Shown piece after piece: positions 32,835 to 41,493 of a stretch of 56,767 nucleotides of DNA (positions are counted from its first letter, which is position 1; each line of letters opens with the position of its first letter). Below the pieces are notes generated by a model, which saw nothing but the letters and a program-made list of their open reading frames with translations, did no database searches and was not told the DNA's origin. The translations under genes and the position numbers were made by a program. This stretch comes from Endomicrobiales bacterium (GTDB lineage: Bacteria; Elusimicrobiota; Endomicrobiia; Endomicrobiales; JAFGGC01), in NCBI GenBank assembly GCA_016930715.1, contig JAFGGC010000045.1:1-56767 (forward strand). The letters are read 5' to 3'.

Positions 32835-34037
32835 TCATTTTTCCGGCATTATCTTGCAGGAAAGCAGTTCCGTGTTCCTGTGTTCCACTCCCCCTGCGAC
32901 GGAAGTCGTCGTCAGCACCCAGCCTACCTGGGGAGCATAGTAATTGTATTTCAGCGACCCTTTAACAGACCGGCTCTCTACCCTCACCTTGATGCAATTG
33001 TCGAACTTGCCGGCCTTGACATTGACCGCCGTGTCGCTGGCCACTATCCTGTATACCGAGTCCCCGCCTTCCCAGCTCCTGCCTTCGCTAAAAGGATACG
33101 AAAGCACTGTTTCGTATTTTGAACCGTTCAATTTCGAATACTCGCGAAGCTCGAAATCTCTTATTTCATAGTAGCGGACGCTTTTTGAAACGAAGTTCTT
33201 TCCGGCGTACACTCGTTTGGTCACCGAATATGTGCCCGTCGAAACGGTTTTGCAGATCCATTCGGCGCGCATGTTCTTCCCGCCGGTCTGGGAATCGCCT
33301 TCTACCCACAGGTTTTTATCGTTCAGAGGGAAATACGAGGGGCAGTTGAACAACCCAGTTTTTGCCATCGCTGTCCATGGTTTCGAAGCCGGATAAACGT
33401 CTATTAGCTTTGAATAGAACGTGGCGGCCTGAGGGTACAATTTTAGTTTCTTGTCGTATATCCTGGCGAACCTGTACAAGGCCTGCGGGGCAAGGGCGTG
33501 CTCGGGGTGTTTCGTGAAGACGTTCCCGTATTTGATGCCCGCTTCGACGAAAAAACCTTTTTTTTCAAGACTCTTTCCCTTCGAAAAATCGTACGAGGGC
33601 CCGCAACCGGTCAAGCCGAACGTACAAACCGCCAGAAAAAGCATCGCCGCGGCTTTCAACAAACCCTTAAATGTCTTCCTTTTGTTGTAAACCCATATGC
33701 CCAACATCACGCCGGCCGTGTCTATTCCCACGTCAACCACCGAAGGCCCTCTGCCGAAAATAAAAGATTGATGATATTCGTCCGAGCAGGCGTAAAGAAA
33801 TGAAAACACGAAAGAAAAGAAAATCACTCTTTTTGGAATCATCTCCTCAAAGGACCCGGCAAGCGCGCGCCGAAACAGCAGAAAGAGGACGAAATACTCC
33901 GTCACGTGCGCGGTCTTGCGCAATAAGAAATCGTAGATGTTCGTCCCGGAAACGTAATTCGGCATGTTGGAAAAATAAAAAATAACCGTGCACCAAACCG
34001 CCACGGGCAGCCAGTTGATGATGCTTTTTTTCAGCAT
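32835..34037 (-). CDS. VanZ-like membrane domain fused to a lipoprotein-like TPR domain
   Basis: 400 residues in one frame. Residues about 1-118 are VanZ-like, with four helices and the family motifs KTAHVTEYFVLFLL and DEYHQSFIFGRGPSVVDVGIDT. Then a hydrophobic stretch ends in LTGC at 142-145, an apparent lipobox, followed by a TPR-like region (about 165-225) and a beta-rich domain (about 240-400). The lipobox looks as if an ancestral lipoprotein gene became fused behind a VanZ gene. Internal re-initiation at the ATG just before the lipobox (residue 132) is possible. Last gene of the folD operon; one base separates it from the small Cys-rich gene. Confidence 0.75.
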   Translation of the reverse strand: MLKKSIINWLPVAVWCTVIFYFSNMPNYVSGTNIYDFLLRKTAHVTEYFVLFLLFRRALAGSFEEMIPKRVIFFSFVFSFLYACSDEYHQSFIFGRGPSVVDVGIDTAGVMLGIWVYNKRKTFKGLLKAAAMLFLAVCTFGLTGCGPSYDFSKGKSLEKKGFFVEAGIKYGNVFTKHPEHALAPQALYRFARIYDKKLKLYPQAATFYSKLIDVYPASKPWTAMAKTGLFNCPSYFPLNDKNLWVEGDSQTGGKNMRAEWICKTVSTGTYSVTKRVYAGKNFVSKSVRYYEIRDFELREYSKLNGSKYETVLSYPFSEGRSWEGGDSVYRIVASDTAVNVKAGKFDNCIKVRVESRSVKGSLKYNYYAPQVGWVLTTTSVAGGVEHRNTELLSCKIMPEK

Positions 34038-34038
34038 T

Positions 34039-34257
34039 TCATCCCTTTGTTTTCCCCCAGACTTTTAAAAAATGTTCCAGAGACCTGTCGTACGTTTTTT
34101 CGGCGTCGTTCGGGAAGAAACACGCCGGCAGCTCCCTGGAATTGAACCAGTGATACTCTATGCACTCGCAGCAAATGCCTTTCCTCGGGCAGGGGCTGTA
34201 GGTACAGTTGCATTTTTTCAGGTTTTTTTCCCGGGAACAGCTTTTCGAGGAAACCAT
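34039..34257 (-). CDS. Small cysteine-rich protein, DUF6485-like
   Basis: 72 residues with the pattern [17 protein letters not shown] (about 16-32), then ELPACFFP and a C-terminal helix with [13 protein letters not shown] recognise this as the small family DUF6485, which likely binds a metal through its cysteines. The function is unknown. It is 17 bases after the seven-helix membrane protein and one base before the VanZ fusion, all on the minus strand. Confidence 0.72.
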   Translation of the reverse strand: MVSSKSCSREKNLKKCNCTYSPCPRKGICCECIEYHWFNSRELPACFFPNDAEKTYDRSLEHFLKVWGKTKG

Positions 34258-34274
34258 CTTTCCTCCAGAGAATT

Positions 34275-35072
34275 CTATTTTAGGTCCTCCGGGCTTTCCC
34301 TCGGAGGTATTTTGATGCCTTTAAGCTCCAGCATCCCCGCGACTATCGCGCCGACGAAATAGATCACCCAAAGATACGTGTAATACTGCCCGATAAAAGC
34401 CGCCACTCCCGCAAGGATCATAGAGAGGGCGAATATAAGAAGTCCCGCTTCAAGAAGCCTCCATTTAAGGGGCATTAAATTATAAATATGTCCCAGGTTG
34501 TAATTGTGCCTTCTGTGGCGGACGTAAGCCGCGGCAAGGAGGAAAAAACCCACCGGCGAGATAAGCTGCGAGATGAGATGCACGAGCACTATCTCGACCC
34601 TTGCGTCTTTCTTGGCGAACCACGTTGCGTCGTATATCCTGACGAAACCCCAGTCGGCAAGAATTTTCGACCCGTCAATGGCTATGCTGTTTATCAATAT
34701 GAATACCGTGGCCATTAAAATACCTACGACGTACGAGGCAACGGCTGCTGACCTGGTCGTCACTTTTTCCTCGTTCGGAACCCAGTGGAATATCCCCACG
34801 AGTATCGCCGGAGCTATCACCGCCATCAGGAAAAACTGCCGCGCGCAGTTTATTATCAGGGGCCAAGGATGCGGCCCCAGAAGGTTTTGAAGAGGCCTTG
34901 TAAAAAAATACACGCCGAGCATTAAAAAAGCCGTGAAAACTTTTTTATACCCTATTTCGCCGAACATTATACGCCTTACCTTGCTTACCCTGCCTATCTC
35001 GGCGGCCATAAAAAAATAGACAAGCCCCGCCACAACGGGCACCGCTATGTTCATCAAACCTATCAAATCCAT
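34275..35072 (-). CDS. Unknown multi-helix membrane protein
   Basis: 265 residues with about seven hydrophobic helices (near 5-23, 45-60, 72-98, 112-133, 165-187, 208-228 and 230-250) and conserved-looking charged loops. The pattern resembles small sensor or permease-like membrane proteins, but I recognise no family. It sits in the folD operon, six bases before the preceding gene's end. Confidence 0.62.
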   Translation of the reverse strand: MDLIGLMNIAVPVVAGLVYFFMAAEIGRVSKVRRIMFGEIGYKKVFTAFLMLGVYFFTRPLQNLLGPHPWPLIINCARQFFLMAVIAPAILVGIFHWVPNEEKVTTRSAAVASYVVGILMATVFILINSIAIDGSKILADWGFVRIYDATWFAKKDARVEIVLVHLISQLISPVGFFLLAAAYVRHRRHNYNLGHIYNLMPLKWRLLEAGLLIFALSMILAGVAAFIGQYYTYLWVIYFVGAIVAGMLELKGIKIPPRESPEDLK

Positions 35073-35078
35073 TGCACG

Positions 35079-35636
35079 CTACCTCTTATTCGCCAGGGAC
35101 ATTTCGTATTTATCAATGCCTCTGAAATACTTCATTTTCAGGCCGGCCGGTTCGGAAACAAAAAATATAGGGTGGAGCCCTTTTCCGGGCTCCGTCGCCT
35201 CCCAGTGGACGGTATCTTTCAGTACGCTGAACGCGGAAAACCTGGCGTCGCCGAAATCGAGCTTTACCGCCACCAGGTCTTTTCCGGAAAGCTTCCCGTT
35301 CCTTATTTTCTTCGAAATAATGCCGGCCTTTGAAAGCCCCATTATCAGGTACAGCGGCTTGTATTTATTTGAAGAAAAATTCGTCAGTATTATTTCTTCG
35401 CTGCCGTCGTGGTAGCTCAAATTTATCTTCGTGGTTCTTTTGGCGACGCCCATAAGCACGTGCGGCCCGGAAGAGGCCTTCGAGCGGCAATAGCCGTCGA
35501 CCGTGCCGTCTTCGGTCCTCGTGCGGAGCAGTTTCTTCGAAGGCGCAAGGGTTCTTATTAGCTTTTTTTTCTCAAGCGCCTTAAAAAGAGCCGGCGTCGC
35601 CCTGACCACCCTTATTTTAACGGGTATTTTATTCAA
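35079..35636 (-). CDS. Unknown protein
   Basis: 185 residues, soluble, no signal peptide. Starts three bases after the folD stop. A basic N-terminal part (about 1-55) is followed by beta-rich sequence. VRATPALFKALEKKKLIRTLAPSKK near the start looks helical. No family is recognised. Its position directly after folD suggests cotranscription rather than a shared pathway. Confidence 0.6.
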   Translation of the reverse strand: MNKIPVKIRVVRATPALFKALEKKKLIRTLAPSKKLLRTRTEDGTVDGYCRSKASSGPHVLMGVAKRTTKINLSYHDGSEEIILTNFSSNKYKPLYLIMGLSKAGIISKKIRNGKLSGKDLVAVKLDFGDARFSAFSVLKDTVHWEATEPGKGLHPIFFVSEPAGLKMKYFRGIDKYEMSLANKR

Positions 35637-35639
35637 TCT

Positions 35640-36509
35640 TCATTTCCCCTGTTTCCTTGCGGCAAGAATCGTATTCTTCATCAGCATTGTCCTCGTCATG
35701 GGGCCGACGCCTCCGGGCACCGGAGTTATCGCCGACACGAAATCCTTGACGCTGTCAAAATCCACGTCGCCGACAAGGCCTTTTTCCGATCTGTTAATGC
35801 CCACGTCGATAACCGCCGACCCGGGTTTTATGAAATCCTTCGTTATAAACCTTTCTTTTCCGATAGCGGCTATCAGTATGTCGGCCTTCCTGCAGACTTC
35901 CTGAAGGTCTTTCGTCCGCGAATGCGCCATCGTCACCGTAGCGTTTTTCGAAAGAAGAAGCAACGCCACCGGCTTGCCGACAAGGTTCGACCTGCCGACA
36001 ACCACGGCGTTCTTGCCGGATATTTCGACGCCTGACCTTTCGAGCAGCTCCATCACGCCGAGCGGCGTGCACGGCGCGAGAAGCCTTTGTTCCTCTATCT
36101 CGGCCCAGGATTTCGCTATGGCGAGCTTGCCGAGATTGAACGGATGAAGGCCGTCGGCGTCCTTTTCGGGATTGATCGATTCAAGGCACCTGTCCTGGGG
36201 GGTCCCCTTGGGCAGCGGCAGCTGAAGAAGTATGCCGTGGACTTTCCCGTCGGAGTTGAGTTTTTCGATCAGGCTTATTATGTCTTTTTCCCCGGCCGAA
36301 GCCGGAAGCGGGTTGTGGAACGAGTTTATTCCGAGTTCAGCGCAGTCCTTTATCTTTGACTTCACGTAAACCTGGCTTGCCGGATCGTCGCCTACGAGTA
36401 TCGTGGCAAGACCGGGCTCGATGCCCTGCTTTTTAAGGTCTTCCACTTCTTTTTTTAGTTCCCGCCGCAATTCCTGGGATATGGATTTTCCGTCTATGAT
36501 CTTCATCAC
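35640..36509 (-). CDS. folD: Methylenetetrahydrofolate dehydrogenase/cyclohydrolase
   Basis: 289 residues. Bifunctional enzyme converting 5,10-methylene- to 10-formyltetrahydrofolate, feeding one-carbon units to purines and to methionine. Marks: YVKSKIKDCAELGI with the catalytic Lys near 50-64, LQLPLPKGTP near 96, GRSNLVGKPVA in the Rossmann part near 168, GSAVIDVGINR near 235 and PVPGGVGPMTRTMLMKNT near the C-terminus. First gene of a five-gene transcript with its own promoter. Confidence 0.96.
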   Translation of the reverse strand: MMKIIDGKSISQELRRELKKEVEDLKKQGIEPGLATILVGDDPASQVYVKSKIKDCAELGINSFHNPLPASAGEKDIISLIEKLNSDGKVHGILLQLPLPKGTPQDRCLESINPEKDADGLHPFNLGKLAIAKSWAEIEEQRLLAPCTPLGVMELLERSGVEISGKNAVVVGRSNLVGKPVALLLLSKNATVTMAHSRTKDLQEVCRKADILIAAIGKERFITKDFIKPGSAVIDVGINRSEKGLVGDVDFDSVKDFVSAITPVPGGVGPMTRTMLMKNTILAARKQGK

Positions 36510-36559
36510 GCCCGCCTTTACCGCTTAATTAACCTTGCCTCGATCCAAAAAGCACAACT

Positions 36560-36588
36560 ATTATACCATCTGCGCCGACATTAATCAA
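36560..36588 (-). promoter_or_regulatory. Predicted promoter for the folD operon
   Basis: On the minus strand TTGATT at 36588-36583, 17 bases, TATAAT at 36565-36560. Confidence 0.6.
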
Positions 36589-36604
36589 ACAAAACATGGA
36601 CCTC

Positions 36605-38389
36605 TTATTCTTTCATCTGCTTTAAAAGCACCAGCGCCTTTTCGTTGTCCTTTTCGATCTTCAGGACCTCTTTTATCTGCCCGACCGCCGCTTTTAGCTG
36701 GCCGTTGTAGTAGTACGCCGTCGCGAGATTGAGCCTTGAATCTATCTGACCCGGGTTTATCTCCAGCGACCGCTCCCAGAAGCCGATCGCCGTTTTTCTG
36801 TCACCCAGCAGGAAATATATGTTGCCCAGGTTGTTGTAAGGGCCGAACACGCCGGGCCTGAGTTCGATGGATTTCCTGAAATTCCTTATCGCCTTGTCCC
36901 AGTTCCTTTCCTTGGCGTAGACCCAGCCGAGCTTCTCGAAAACAAGGCCCTGCTCCGGGTATTCTTTCGCGAGCGCCTCAAGCTCTCCGATGGTCTTCGC
37001 GGGCTCGAGCACTTTTTCGTCGAAGAAATCGTTCATATGAGCGACCTTGCGTTCGGCCGCGTACGGAGCCAGCATCTTCTGGTACATGTGGGCGCAAAGC
37101 GCTATTATCGCGGCCGAAAGAACGACCCGGAACGTTTTGGGGCCTATCCTCACGCTGAACGTTTCCTTAGTAAAAGAGCCAATAGCGCCGGCGGCCGCGA
37201 AAAAGTAAAGGGACGATATGATAAACCTCATATCAACCGAAAAAAGGTTCTGGGCCAGCAGCCCCGCGCCTGACGCGGCGAACGCCGATGTCATTATCCT
37301 CTCAGCGCCATCCGAGCCTTTTATCCGGACGACCGACATAACCCCGAACGAGGCCAGAAGCCAGACGAACATTCCGAACCCCGCGATGCCCGTCTCCGCG
37401 AGCATCTGGACGTACTCGTTGTGCGCGTCGTTTACTATGAACTGGTCCTGGGGCCATATTCTTTTAAGCTCTTCCGACGCGAAATCAGGAAAATACACGT
37501 GGAACGTGCCCGGGCCCGTGCCGAAAACCGGCTTGCTCGCCCACATTGCCGCGCTGTCGCGCCAGATAAGCGCGTGCGCCTGGTGGCGCGTCCACAATGA
37601 AGAAGTATTCGCGACGAAAAGGGCAAAACCCGCCACGACAAGCGCCGCGAGAAGATATCTCATCCTTCCGGACCTCAAAATCCCGAAAAAGAACAGGATT
37701 AGCGAAACGGCAAGGCCGATGAACGACGCCCTCGTCTTTGTGTAATACAGGGCCGTCAGTGAAAGAACTATTAGCACGGCAAGGAACGCTTTCGCGATCC
37801 TGTTCCTGTTTTTCAGAAACTCCCCGGCGGCCACCGGCACTCCGGCGACAATGAAAGCGCCGAAAAAAATCGGATTGCCGAACGTGGATATTACCCTGTC
37901 GAACCCGGGCACCATCACGCGCCCGATCCCGCCCGAATGCTGCATCACGCCGTATGATGCGGCCACGAACAGCCCTGAAAGCCAGCACCAAACGAAAGCG
38001 TTTCTCCTTTTTTCGGTGCCAAGAAGGTCTTCTGCAAGGAAGAATACCGCCGCGGAAAGGATGTTTCTTTTTAATTCGTTAAGCGCGACGGGTTTGTCCG
38101 GTGAAAAAGCGTAAAAAAGCGCGGATACCGCCAGGTAAGCCGCGACCGGCACGTTGAGAAGCGACGCCTTCAGCTCGAAAACGCCCCGCGACACCTTTGA
38201 AACCAGCCATAACGCGAAAAGCCCGTAAAGGACCGATTCGGCGAAAAGAAGTTTCGGCCTTGTGAGTTTGACGTCCGGAATAACGGCAAGCAGGGCGACG
38301 AGAGCGGCAAAAACAAAGAACAGGGCCAGCGACAGACTGTTTTTATCCTTTAAAAAGCCTGGTATTCTATTACGAACAGTTTCTGGCAT
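36605..38389 (-). CDS. O-antigen ligase-like (Wzy_C) membrane protein with TPR tail
   Basis: 594 residues. About ten membrane helices fill residues 18-450, with a large external loop in the middle (FGTGPGTFHVYFPDFASEELK and DAHNEYVQMLAETGIAGFGMF). That loop is characteristic of the Wzy_C / O-antigen ligase family, which joins polysaccharide to lipid A or other acceptors. The C-terminal 130 residues carry TPR repeats (EKLGWVYAKERNWDKAIRNFR and others). TPR tails are common in WaaL-like proteins of this type and may contact partners. It follows the secreted protein gene with a 19-base gap and ends the parAB transcript. Confidence 0.8.
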   Translation of the reverse strand: MPETVRNRIPGFLKDKNSLSLALFFVFAALVALLAVIPDVKLTRPKLLFAESVLYGLFALWLVSKVSRGVFELKASLLNVPVAAYLAVSALFYAFSPDKPVALNELKRNILSAAVFFLAEDLLGTEKRRNAFVWCWLSGLFVAASYGVMQHSGGIGRVMVPGFDRVISTFGNPIFFGAFIVAGVPVAAGEFLKNRNRIAKAFLAVLIVLSLTALYYTKTRASFIGLAVSLILFFFGILRSGRMRYLLAALVVAGFALFVANTSSLWTRHQAHALIWRDSAAMWASKPVFGTGPGTFHVYFPDFASEELKRIWPQDQFIVNDAHNEYVQMLAETGIAGFGMFVWLLASFGVMSVVRIKGSDGAERIMTSAFAASGAGLLAQNLFSVDMRFIISSLYFFAAAGAIGSFTKETFSVRIGPKTFRVVLSAAIIALCAHMYQKMLAPYAAERKVAHMNDFFDEKVLEPAKTIGELEALAKEYPEQGLVFEKLGWVYAKERNWDKAIRNFRKSIELRPGVFGPYNNLGNIYFLLGDRKTAIGFWERSLEINPGQIDSRLNLATAYYYNGQLKAAVGQIKEVLKIEKDNEKALVLLKQMKE

Positions 38390-38408
38390 TTATGATTGTT
38401 TATGCCGG

Positions 38409-39497
38409 TTATCTCGCTACTTCGATTTCAACCGGAGTGCTGTAGCCGGCGTTGCCCCATATGTCGCTCGCCGCGCAGCGAACGCTCTGTTTTCCGGCCG
38501 GCAGCGCGCCCGCCTTGAGCGTCAGCATGTAGGGTGCGGCATAAACGCTTCTGCCGTGTTTGGCCCAGGCGCCGTTTTCGTCGGTGACCTCAAGCCAGAC
38601 CTGCTCAATCCCCGAACCCGTGACCGAAACCACAAAGGTCTTGTTCGACGTTTTTTCCCGGCCCTCCCTGACGTCCACTATCCTCACCGCGATTTCCTGA
38701 TAGCAGTTCTCGGGAACAAGCTTAATCGCTATCGCCGGCTCGAAAGTCGATATACCTGTTTTGAGAGAGGTGTTCAGATTCAGCGGCGCGTAGCCCTGCA
38801 CGTCGTTGTTCATCCAGGAATTGACCCGCGCTCCGCCCCACCCGCCCGCAAGTATCGGGCTTGAGGCGGTAGATATGAAATACTCCGTCGGGGACCACAA
38901 CGCTATGAAGGTCGAACCGCGGAAATTTATTTTCTTCACGGGTACCTCGGCCCAGAACCAGCGTGATTCGCCGACGCCTTCGAGCGCGTTTTCCCAGTCG
39001 CCTTCCAGCGGAATCTCCTGGGTATCGCACAGAAAAACCGCCTGCGACGGTTTCCAGGACGGTTTGTCAGACAGGGACAGATAGATCCTTCCCGGTATCG
39101 GCTCTTTTTCCCAGATGGGTTTCCCGGGGACGGGGCGCGTTTTCATCCGGCCGAGTTTTGCCCCGATGAAAGCCCGGGAATACTCTCCCTGCGGTATTTC
39201 CTTGAACTCCTCCATCCAGCAGACGTTGAACCCCACGTACCAGTTGCCGTCCCAGCCGCCGTTGGCAAAAAGCGAGTAATCGTTTATGTTGGACAACTCG
39301 CACACATATATGGGAAGCGGAAGTTCCGCCGTGGCCGCCCGCTGGACCGCTTCTTCCTCGTGTTCGCCGGGTTCGGGCCCCAGCTCCCTGTACTCTATCT
39401 TGCCGCCGGACGCATCTGCGGAAAAACAGCACAACACGGACACCGCAAAACCGACAATAATTGAAATACGGGCGTGTTTCAAGCGTGACTTTATCAT
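38409..39497 (-). CDS. Secreted beta-rich protein of unknown function
   Basis: 362 residues. Signal peptide (about 1-29), then a mature protein rich in Trp, Gly and aromatic residues. Residues about 55-270 look like a DOMON/carbohydrate-binding-type beta sandwich, with WDGNWYVGFNVCW, IYLSLSDKPSWKP and FIALWSPTEYFISTASS. A C-terminal Ig-like domain follows (about 272-362, YMLTLKAGALPAGKQSVRCAASD). It begins one base after the parB stop and so is cotranscribed with parAB, an unusual partner. No enzymatic motif recognised. Confidence 0.68.
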   Translation of the reverse strand: MIKSRLKHARISIIVGFAVSVLCCFSADASGGKIEYRELGPEPGEHEEEAVQRAATAELPLPIYVCELSNINDYSLFANGGWDGNWYVGFNVCWMEEFKEIPQGEYSRAFIGAKLGRMKTRPVPGKPIWEKEPIPGRIYLSLSDKPSWKPSQAVFLCDTQEIPLEGDWENALEGVGESRWFWAEVPVKKINFRGSTFIALWSPTEYFISTASSPILAGGWGGARVNSWMNNDVQGYAPLNLNTSLKTGISTFEPAIAIKLVPENCYQEIAVRIVDVREGREKTSNKTFVVSVTGSGIEQVWLEVTDENGAWAKHGRSVYAAPYMLTLKAGALPAGKQSVRCAASDIWGNAGYSTPVEIEVAR

Positions 39498-39498
39498 T

Positions 39499-40368
39499 TT
39501 ATTTTTTCTTTCCTTTCAATGCCGCGCTAAGGCGCTCAAGCTCTTTCAGCGAGAAGTAGTATATCTCGATTTTTCCCTTAGCCGATTTTCCGGATATCCT
39601 CACCTTGGTCCCTAACTTCCTCTGCAGTTCTTCCGCAAGCGCCGCGAGTTCGGCCTCGACGGCTTTTTTGGCTTTTTTCCTGGCCGCGGCCTGAACGGGA
39701 TCTTTCAGGACGCCGGCGAGCTGCTCGGTTTCGCGGACCGAGAGCTTTTCCCTCATTATCCTGTCCGCAAGCGATTTTTGCTTGGCCTCATCGTCTATGC
39801 CGGCAAGTATCCTGCCGTGGCCTGAAGAAATCCTTCCTTCCGATATCGCCCGCTGAATTTCTCCGGACAGGTTGAGAAGCCTCATCGAGTTGGCGATAAC
39901 CGAGCGGTCCTTGCCCAGCGCGCCCGAGAGCGCCTCCTGGGTGAAACCGAACTCGTCCGACAGCCTCCTGAAGGCCTTCGCTTCCTCTATGGGATTCAGG
40001 TCTTCCCTCTGAAGGTTTTCGACGAGCGAGATCTGGAATTTTTCTTTTTCGTCGGCTTGCTTCACTATCACGGGGATTTCCGCAAGGCCAGCCATCTTAG
40101 AGGCGCGCCACCTTCTTTCTCCGGCTATTATCTCGTACTCGCCCGGAACGACGGACGGCGAAACCAGAAGCGGCTGGGCGAGCCCGTGCTGCTTGATGGA
40201 CTCCGAAAGCTCCTTTAGTTTTTCGTCGTTGAAATTTACCCTGGGCTGGAACCTGTTGGGTTTGATTTTTTCAAGCGCGACGCTCATCACCGCCTCGCCT
40301 TTCGCGGCGGCCGGCACGCTCGGTACGGGTATCAGCGACTCAAGTCCTCTTCCCAACGCTTTATGCAT
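39499..40368 (-). CDS. parB: Chromosome partitioning protein ParB
   Basis: 289 residues. CTP-dependent DNA clamp that loads at parS and spreads. Typical N-terminus (KALGRGLESLIP) for ParA contact, CTP-binding motifs GERRWRA at 83-89 and ENLQREDLNPIEEA near 115-128, a helix-turn-helix (about 130-165) and a C-terminal dimerisation region (about 240-289). Two perfect parS sites lie 1.1 and 2.5 kb upstream. Overlaps parA by eight bases. Confidence 0.95.
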   Translation of the reverse strand: MHKALGRGLESLIPVPSVPAAAKGEAVMSVALEKIKPNRFQPRVNFNDEKLKELSESIKQHGLAQPLLVSPSVVPGEYEIIAGERRWRASKMAGLAEIPVIVKQADEKEKFQISLVENLQREDLNPIEEAKAFRRLSDEFGFTQEALSGALGKDRSVIANSMRLLNLSGEIQRAISEGRISSGHGRILAGIDDEAKQKSLADRIMREKLSVRETEQLAGVLKDPVQAAARKKAKKAVEAELAALAEELQRKLGTKVRISGKSAKGKIEIYYFSLKELERLSAALKGKKK

Positions 40369-41194
40369 GTTCTCCTCCTCCCCGATCTACCGGGGAATCC
40401 GCCAAAGATTCTGAGGCGGTCATTTTAATTTGTTTCTGCTTCGAAATGAACTCCTTCGCGAACTCAAGGTACGCGGACGCGCCTTTCGAGTTCTTGTCGT
40501 AGGTTATTATCGGCTTTCCGAAACCCGGGGCTTCCGCAAGGCGGACGGTCCTGGGTATCTTTGTTTCATATACCTTGTTGGTGAAATACTTTTTTACTTC
40601 GTCAACCACCTGCTGTGAAAGGTTCATTCTCGTGTCATGCATCGTAAGTAAAACTCCTTCTAAATTCAATTCTTTATTGAATCCCTGCCTTACGAGGTCT
40701 ATCGATTTTAAAAGCTGGCCCAACCCCTCAAGTGCGTAGTATTCGCACTGTATGGGTATGATTGTCGAGTCGGCCGCTACAAGGGCATTCAGTGTCAGCA
40801 GGCCGAGCGACGGCGGGCAGTCGATTATGACGTACTTGTAGACTTTATGGAATTTGTCGAGGGCGGCCTTCAGCCTCGATTCGCGGTTGGGCATGTTGAC
40901 AAGCTCCACCTCCGCGCCTATCAGGTCGGTGTGCGCCGGGGCAAGGTCCAGCCAGTCGAGTTCCGTCGGAAGAAGGACATCTTCGAGGAGCATTTCTTCG
41001 ATGAGCACTTTATAAACGTGTTTCTGTATATTCTTTTTATCGACGCCGAGGCCTGAAGTGCTGTTCCCCTGCGGGTCCATGTCTATGAGCAGGGTTTCCT
41101 CGCCGAGATGCGCAAGGCTTGCCGCAAGGTTTATGGCGGTGGTAGTTTTTCCCACACCGCCCTTCTGGTTTGCTACCGCGATAACTTTGCTCAT
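40361..41194 (-). CDS. parA: Chromosome partitioning ATPase ParA/Soj
   Basis: 277 residues from ATG 41194, chosen because GAGGTG lies five bases upstream and because the GTG six bases earlier lies inside that ribosome site. MinD/ParA-type deviant Walker A KGGVGKTT at residues 11-18, IDMDPQGNSTSGLG near 38, DCPPSLGLLT near 120 and VLLTMHDTRMNLS near 180. It binds DNA non-specifically and drives ParB-parS separation. The last 20 residues (SPVDRGGGEHA) are encoded by a GC-rich palindromic repeat at 40380-40419, so they may be a repeat-derived extension. Confidence 0.96.
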   Translation of the reverse strand: MSKVIAVANQKGGVGKTTTAINLAASLAHLGEETLLIDMDPQGNSTSGLGVDKKNIQKHVYKVLIEEMLLEDVLLPTELDWLDLAPAHTDLIGAEVELVNMPNRESRLKAALDKFHKVYKYVIIDCPPSLGLLTLNALVAADSTIIPIQCEYYALEGLGQLLKSIDLVRQGFNKELNLEGVLLTMHDTRMNLSQQVVDEVKKYFTNKVYETKIPRTVRLAEAPGFGKPIITYDKNSKGASAYLEFAKEFISKQKQIKMTASESLADSPVDRGGGEHA

Positions 41195-41233
41195 TGTCAC
41201 CTCGCTGGGCTTGTTGTTTTGAATTCAGGATTC

Positions 41234-41262
41234 ATTATACAAAAAGATTTTTCTTTTAGCAA
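41234..41262 (-). promoter_or_regulatory. Predicted promoter for parAB
   Basis: On the minus strand TTGCTA at 41262-41257, 17 bases, TATAAT at 41239-41234. It lies between parA and the left parS repeat, about 210 bases from that parS site. Confidence 0.65.
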
Positions 41263-41295
41263 TATCTATTTGTTTTTCCTGCCTTTTTCTTATAC

Positions 41296-41493
41296 CTCTC
41301 CCTGTAGGGCGAGGGGTAAGCTTTCATCGAGACGTTGTGCCTTTTATGGAGAAGCGAGGAACAATTTCAAAAACAGCCTTTGTGCCCCGACTTTTGCTAT
41401 CACGGAGGGTTACAGCGGAGCCCCGAGGGTGTGGAGAGGGGCGTCTTTTTTGAAATTCGTTCCGAGCGATATGTTTCACGTGAAACATCCCGC
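41296..41493. repeat. Left arm of a 200-bp inverted repeat carrying parS
   Basis: Near-exact inverted copy of 42907-43102, with parS at the inner end. By eye identity is above 90% over the inner 150 bases and lower at the outer end. The arm covers most of the gap between parA and the radical SAM gene and includes that gene's last codons. Confidence 0.9.
41472..41487. promoter_or_regulatory. parS site 1
   Basis: TGTTTCACGTGAAACA, a perfect 16-base match to the bacterial parS palindrome bound by ParB. It contains the stop codon of the radical SAM gene (TGA read on the minus strand at 41478-41476). Confidence 0.95.
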
